64,000 nt of DNA from Adiantum capillus-veneris. Its lineage: Eukaryota; Streptophyta; Polypodiopsida; Polypodiales; Pteridaceae. The notes below the pieces were generated by a model. That model did no database searches. It had not been told where the DNA came from and was given only the letters and a program-made list of their open reading frames with translations. The DNA lies in contig CM043948.1 in NCBI GenBank assembly GCA_014529385.2, positions 82,616,760 through 82,680,759 of the forward strand, read 5' to 3'. Numbering within the stretch: the stretch's first letter is position 1; each line of letters begins with the position of its first letter. Positions 61,712 through 64,000 of this stretch are shown piece by piece. The translations under genes were made by a program, and so were the position numbers.

Positions 61712-63059
61712 ATTCAATGTCTATGAAAGACTAAAATTTTCCTATGAGATAAAAAAACGTACATATCTGATATTCCTATGTCATCCCAAATTACGAAAGG
61801 ATGAACTAAAATTTAAGACTATAGCTTAAGATAGCTGATAAATTGGTGATCTGAGGTATACAATGAGTGGTGACCATAATGGTGGATGAAGGGAGGATGG
61901 AGCTCTACCACTACGGGCTCAGAATGCATGACTATACAGAAAGGGTATACAAGAATGATATGCACACTAGCTACCTCCATCTTGTAGAATATTGGGCATG
62001 TAGTATTGTACATTATGGGGGTGCCAACAAAGCCTTGAAGGATATTCTTGGGTTTGCTTTGAGCTAAGACAAGGGCTTTGTAGTCCCTCTGTAACTAGTC
62101 TTTGAACTCTATCATCTCTCGCTAGAAGAGACAAGGTATCCAAAATCTAAGTGCTTTGTGTCTCTTGCACACTCAAAGTGTCTCTACCTTATGGAAGCTA
62201 AGAAAGTGGTGATCTATCTCTAATGTCCCCCACATGGTACCATCTAGGCATGTAAAAAGATCTCTTTGTGTCACTAAATCTTATGTGATAAACCTCCCTA
62301 GCAAGCATTGGTCTTTTGGCTCTAAGAGATGGAGGTGGGAGCATTGCTCTAAGAAGAGTGTGGGTATCTCCATTTGATGGTAGTGTAGGCCTTACACATG
62401 CATACATAGTAGTCCTCATCCTCCACCTCCTCTTGATTCTCACCATCCACCTCTTCTATGCATAGTCTGTATATCCTCTTCATTTGAAATGATCTATTAG
62501 TATTTATCTCGCGATGTGGCGCAATGACATGTTTGGTAGTTGGCCAACCCAGTGACTTGAAGGTGTCATCTCAGCCTAGGTCATCATCACATTATTGTTG
62601 TACATGTCGTCTTTTTGTGGGTTTGGTGCGTATTCCTTTAAAGTTTCTTCTTCACTAGATTTGTCAAGATTCTTATATTTTCTTGAACTTGTGTTTACCA
62701 TCTATTGTGAAAGGGATGCTAGAGTTATTCTCACCTTCCGTATGCTTTTTCTTCTACTTATAGGCTTCATCACATGTGCAATGGCCCTTGGTTGTTGTTT
62801 GGTGACCCATACACTTGCCACATAGGGATTGCAAGCTCATTTAGGGTTTGCATCGACAGTCTCACTGTCTTATGCCTACTGTGGCCATTTTATTATTTCT
62901 AAGATGGTTTTATTTTTGGTTGTGGTATTGATAGGTATTTGCTCGTCCTTACCCTAGCTCACTATATATGTGGGGCCTAAAGGGCTCTCTGTCCTTTGTG
63001 TCAGTCTTAGAGTTTTCCATCTAATGTTATTGGGCTTGCCATCCTTTCATCCACCAATC

Positions 63060-63065
<6 letters not shown>

Positions 63066-63109
<44 letters not shown>
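63066..63109. repeat. (CT)n microsatellite
   Basis: Pure CT tract of about 44 bases, directly before the copia relic. Confidence 0.95.
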
Positions 63110-63112
<3 letters not shown>

Positions 63113-63139
63113 GTCTCTTCCCTCTTTGCTGCTTCAATT

Positions 63140-64000
63140 TGACACTTGGAATACTTTGATTGCAAGAAAAAGGATCACATAAACTAGAAATGATGGAAGT
63201 GGAAAGAGAAAAAGAAGAAAGAAAAGTGTGATGATGAGGACAAGGGTAAAACTAAAATTGAAGAGTTTGATGTGGTCACAAATGAGGATGGAGGTATTTT
63301 GTTTGTCTCTTCGCTACTTGCATAATTTTTAAGGAGCAAAGATCGCCCATTTACCCAAGATTAGATCTTAGACTCTAGTGCATCGGGAGTGCATCTTTTC
63401 ATGTTACTCCTCATAGGGAGTGGTGCTCTACTCATGATCGTTGCATATCTAGATGCGTACACTTGGAAGATGACTGCTTGTGACACAAGTGGTGAAGAAG
63501 AGATACAATTGAGAGTTGTCAATGGTTTTTCATTTGTTCTCAACAAAGTGAGACGTGCCAGATCTCATAGAGCGTCTAATTTTTGTTGGCATCTTGATGA
63601 TTATGGGTTGCATATATGCTTTGCAATGGTTGGTGAAAGATTCGAAAGGATCCTTGATCTTGGCTAAAGGGGATAGGGGACACTTTATCAGTTACATGGT
63701 TCTAAGATTCTAGATCATGTCATAAACAAAATTAATCAGCCAAACACCTCTTTGTGGCTTACCCAGTAAGGCCATTTGAGCCAAAAACTAATGGAATTTC
63801 TATCTTGGGCTATAGGTCTATCTTTAATTTTTTAGAGTTTGAATTGTGTGAACATTGTGTTTGTGGAAATCTTGCTACATTAGCTCATACCGGTTTTTAG
63901 GGCAAGAGAAAAGGTTTAGAAGTTAGCCCTAGTGCACTGAGAGTTGTGTGGGCTTATTTCTACCAGGTCACTACTTGGTGCTACTTATTCATAGCTTTTA
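63140..64000 (+). pseudogene. decayed Ty1/copia relic D (gag end, protease, start of integrase)
   Basis: Plus-strand relic in shifting frames. A zinc-knuckle remnant lies near 63155 (FDCKKKDHI). A protease site near 63370 has decayed to DSSASG. QLRVVNGFSFVLNKVR at 63505-63552 and LDDYGLHICF near 63593 are typical of the copia protease-integrase spacer. NTSLWLTQ is near 63742, followed by a FELCEHC-like zinc site at 63840-63860. Many stops; continues beyond the right edge. Confidence 0.7.

Larger units (their letters stand above)
59139..63065. other. no recognised gene; simple repeats only
   Basis: AT-rich DNA with only short open stretches. Contains (AT)n at 59765-59792, a 64-bp tandem duplication at 60789-60905 and (GA)n at 61674-61707. 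I see no transposon or gene motif. Confidence 0.55.

Overview
The window is a stretch of plant nuclear DNA, mostly transposable elements, that carries one recognisable host gene. That gene is a plus-strand, multi-exon DEG10-like (Do-like/HtrA) serine protease with canonical GT-AG introns. Ty1/copia and Ty3/gypsy elements with initiator-Met-tRNA primer sites, plant-type LINEs, a hAT transposase with a DUF659-like region and long (TC)n/(GT)n microsatellites all fit a land plant with a large, repeat-rich genome. A gymnosperm or fern is my guess only.

Layout. 1-13139: minus-strand copia element A, running off the left edge. Its gag is split by gypsy element G1 (2729-11890, target duplication CATAC), and G1 carries two copies of a 1.5-kb solo-LTR-like unit, S1. 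13770-31160: DEG10-like exons. The fourth visible intron is 13.65 kb and holds a LINE ORF1 relic, gypsy element G2 (18229-25077, duplication TGATC), an S1 fragment, a 5'-truncated minus-strand LINE, a second LINE 3' end and two long (TC)n tracts. 31874-32546: solo gypsy LTR (duplication TTTTA). 32702-38239: copia element B, same family as A but opposite strand. 38245-42045: LINE relic and deleted gypsy G3, with a hAT-type MITE (41670-41888). 42046-43520: decayed hAT transposase. 43600-54378: mostly unassigned, with gypsy pol relics, possible unidentified minus-strand exons, a 122-bp tandem repeat, three consecutive long hairpins (51075-51566) and (GT)n/(CA)n tracts. 54384-59133: young copia element C (duplication CCACA). 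59139-63130: nothing recognised apart from simple repeats. 63140-64000: decayed copia relic.

How the parts relate. The protease exons keep the His-Asp-Ser triad and consistent splice phases, so the gene may be functional despite its loaded introns. Its 5' end (targeting peptide and first coding exons) is not visible and probably lies left of the window. The gypsy LTR copies G1, G2, G3 and the solo LTR are one family, all in the same orientation. G2 carries decayed gag-pol; G1 has an intact gag and a protease-like ORF but no recognisable RT, RNase H or integrase, so it is probably non-autonomous. Insertion order can be read from target duplications: copia A, then G1, then the S1 copies.

I do not claim a proven new system. 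The best candidates for something undescribed are the three-hairpin cluster near 51.1-51.6 kb, the His/Asp-repeat ORF captured in G1, the PCNA-box-like motif in the LINE ORF2 tail, the duplicated 5' splice site of the protease gene, and a 167-bp poly(A)-tailed retroposed sequence in a G2 LTR.
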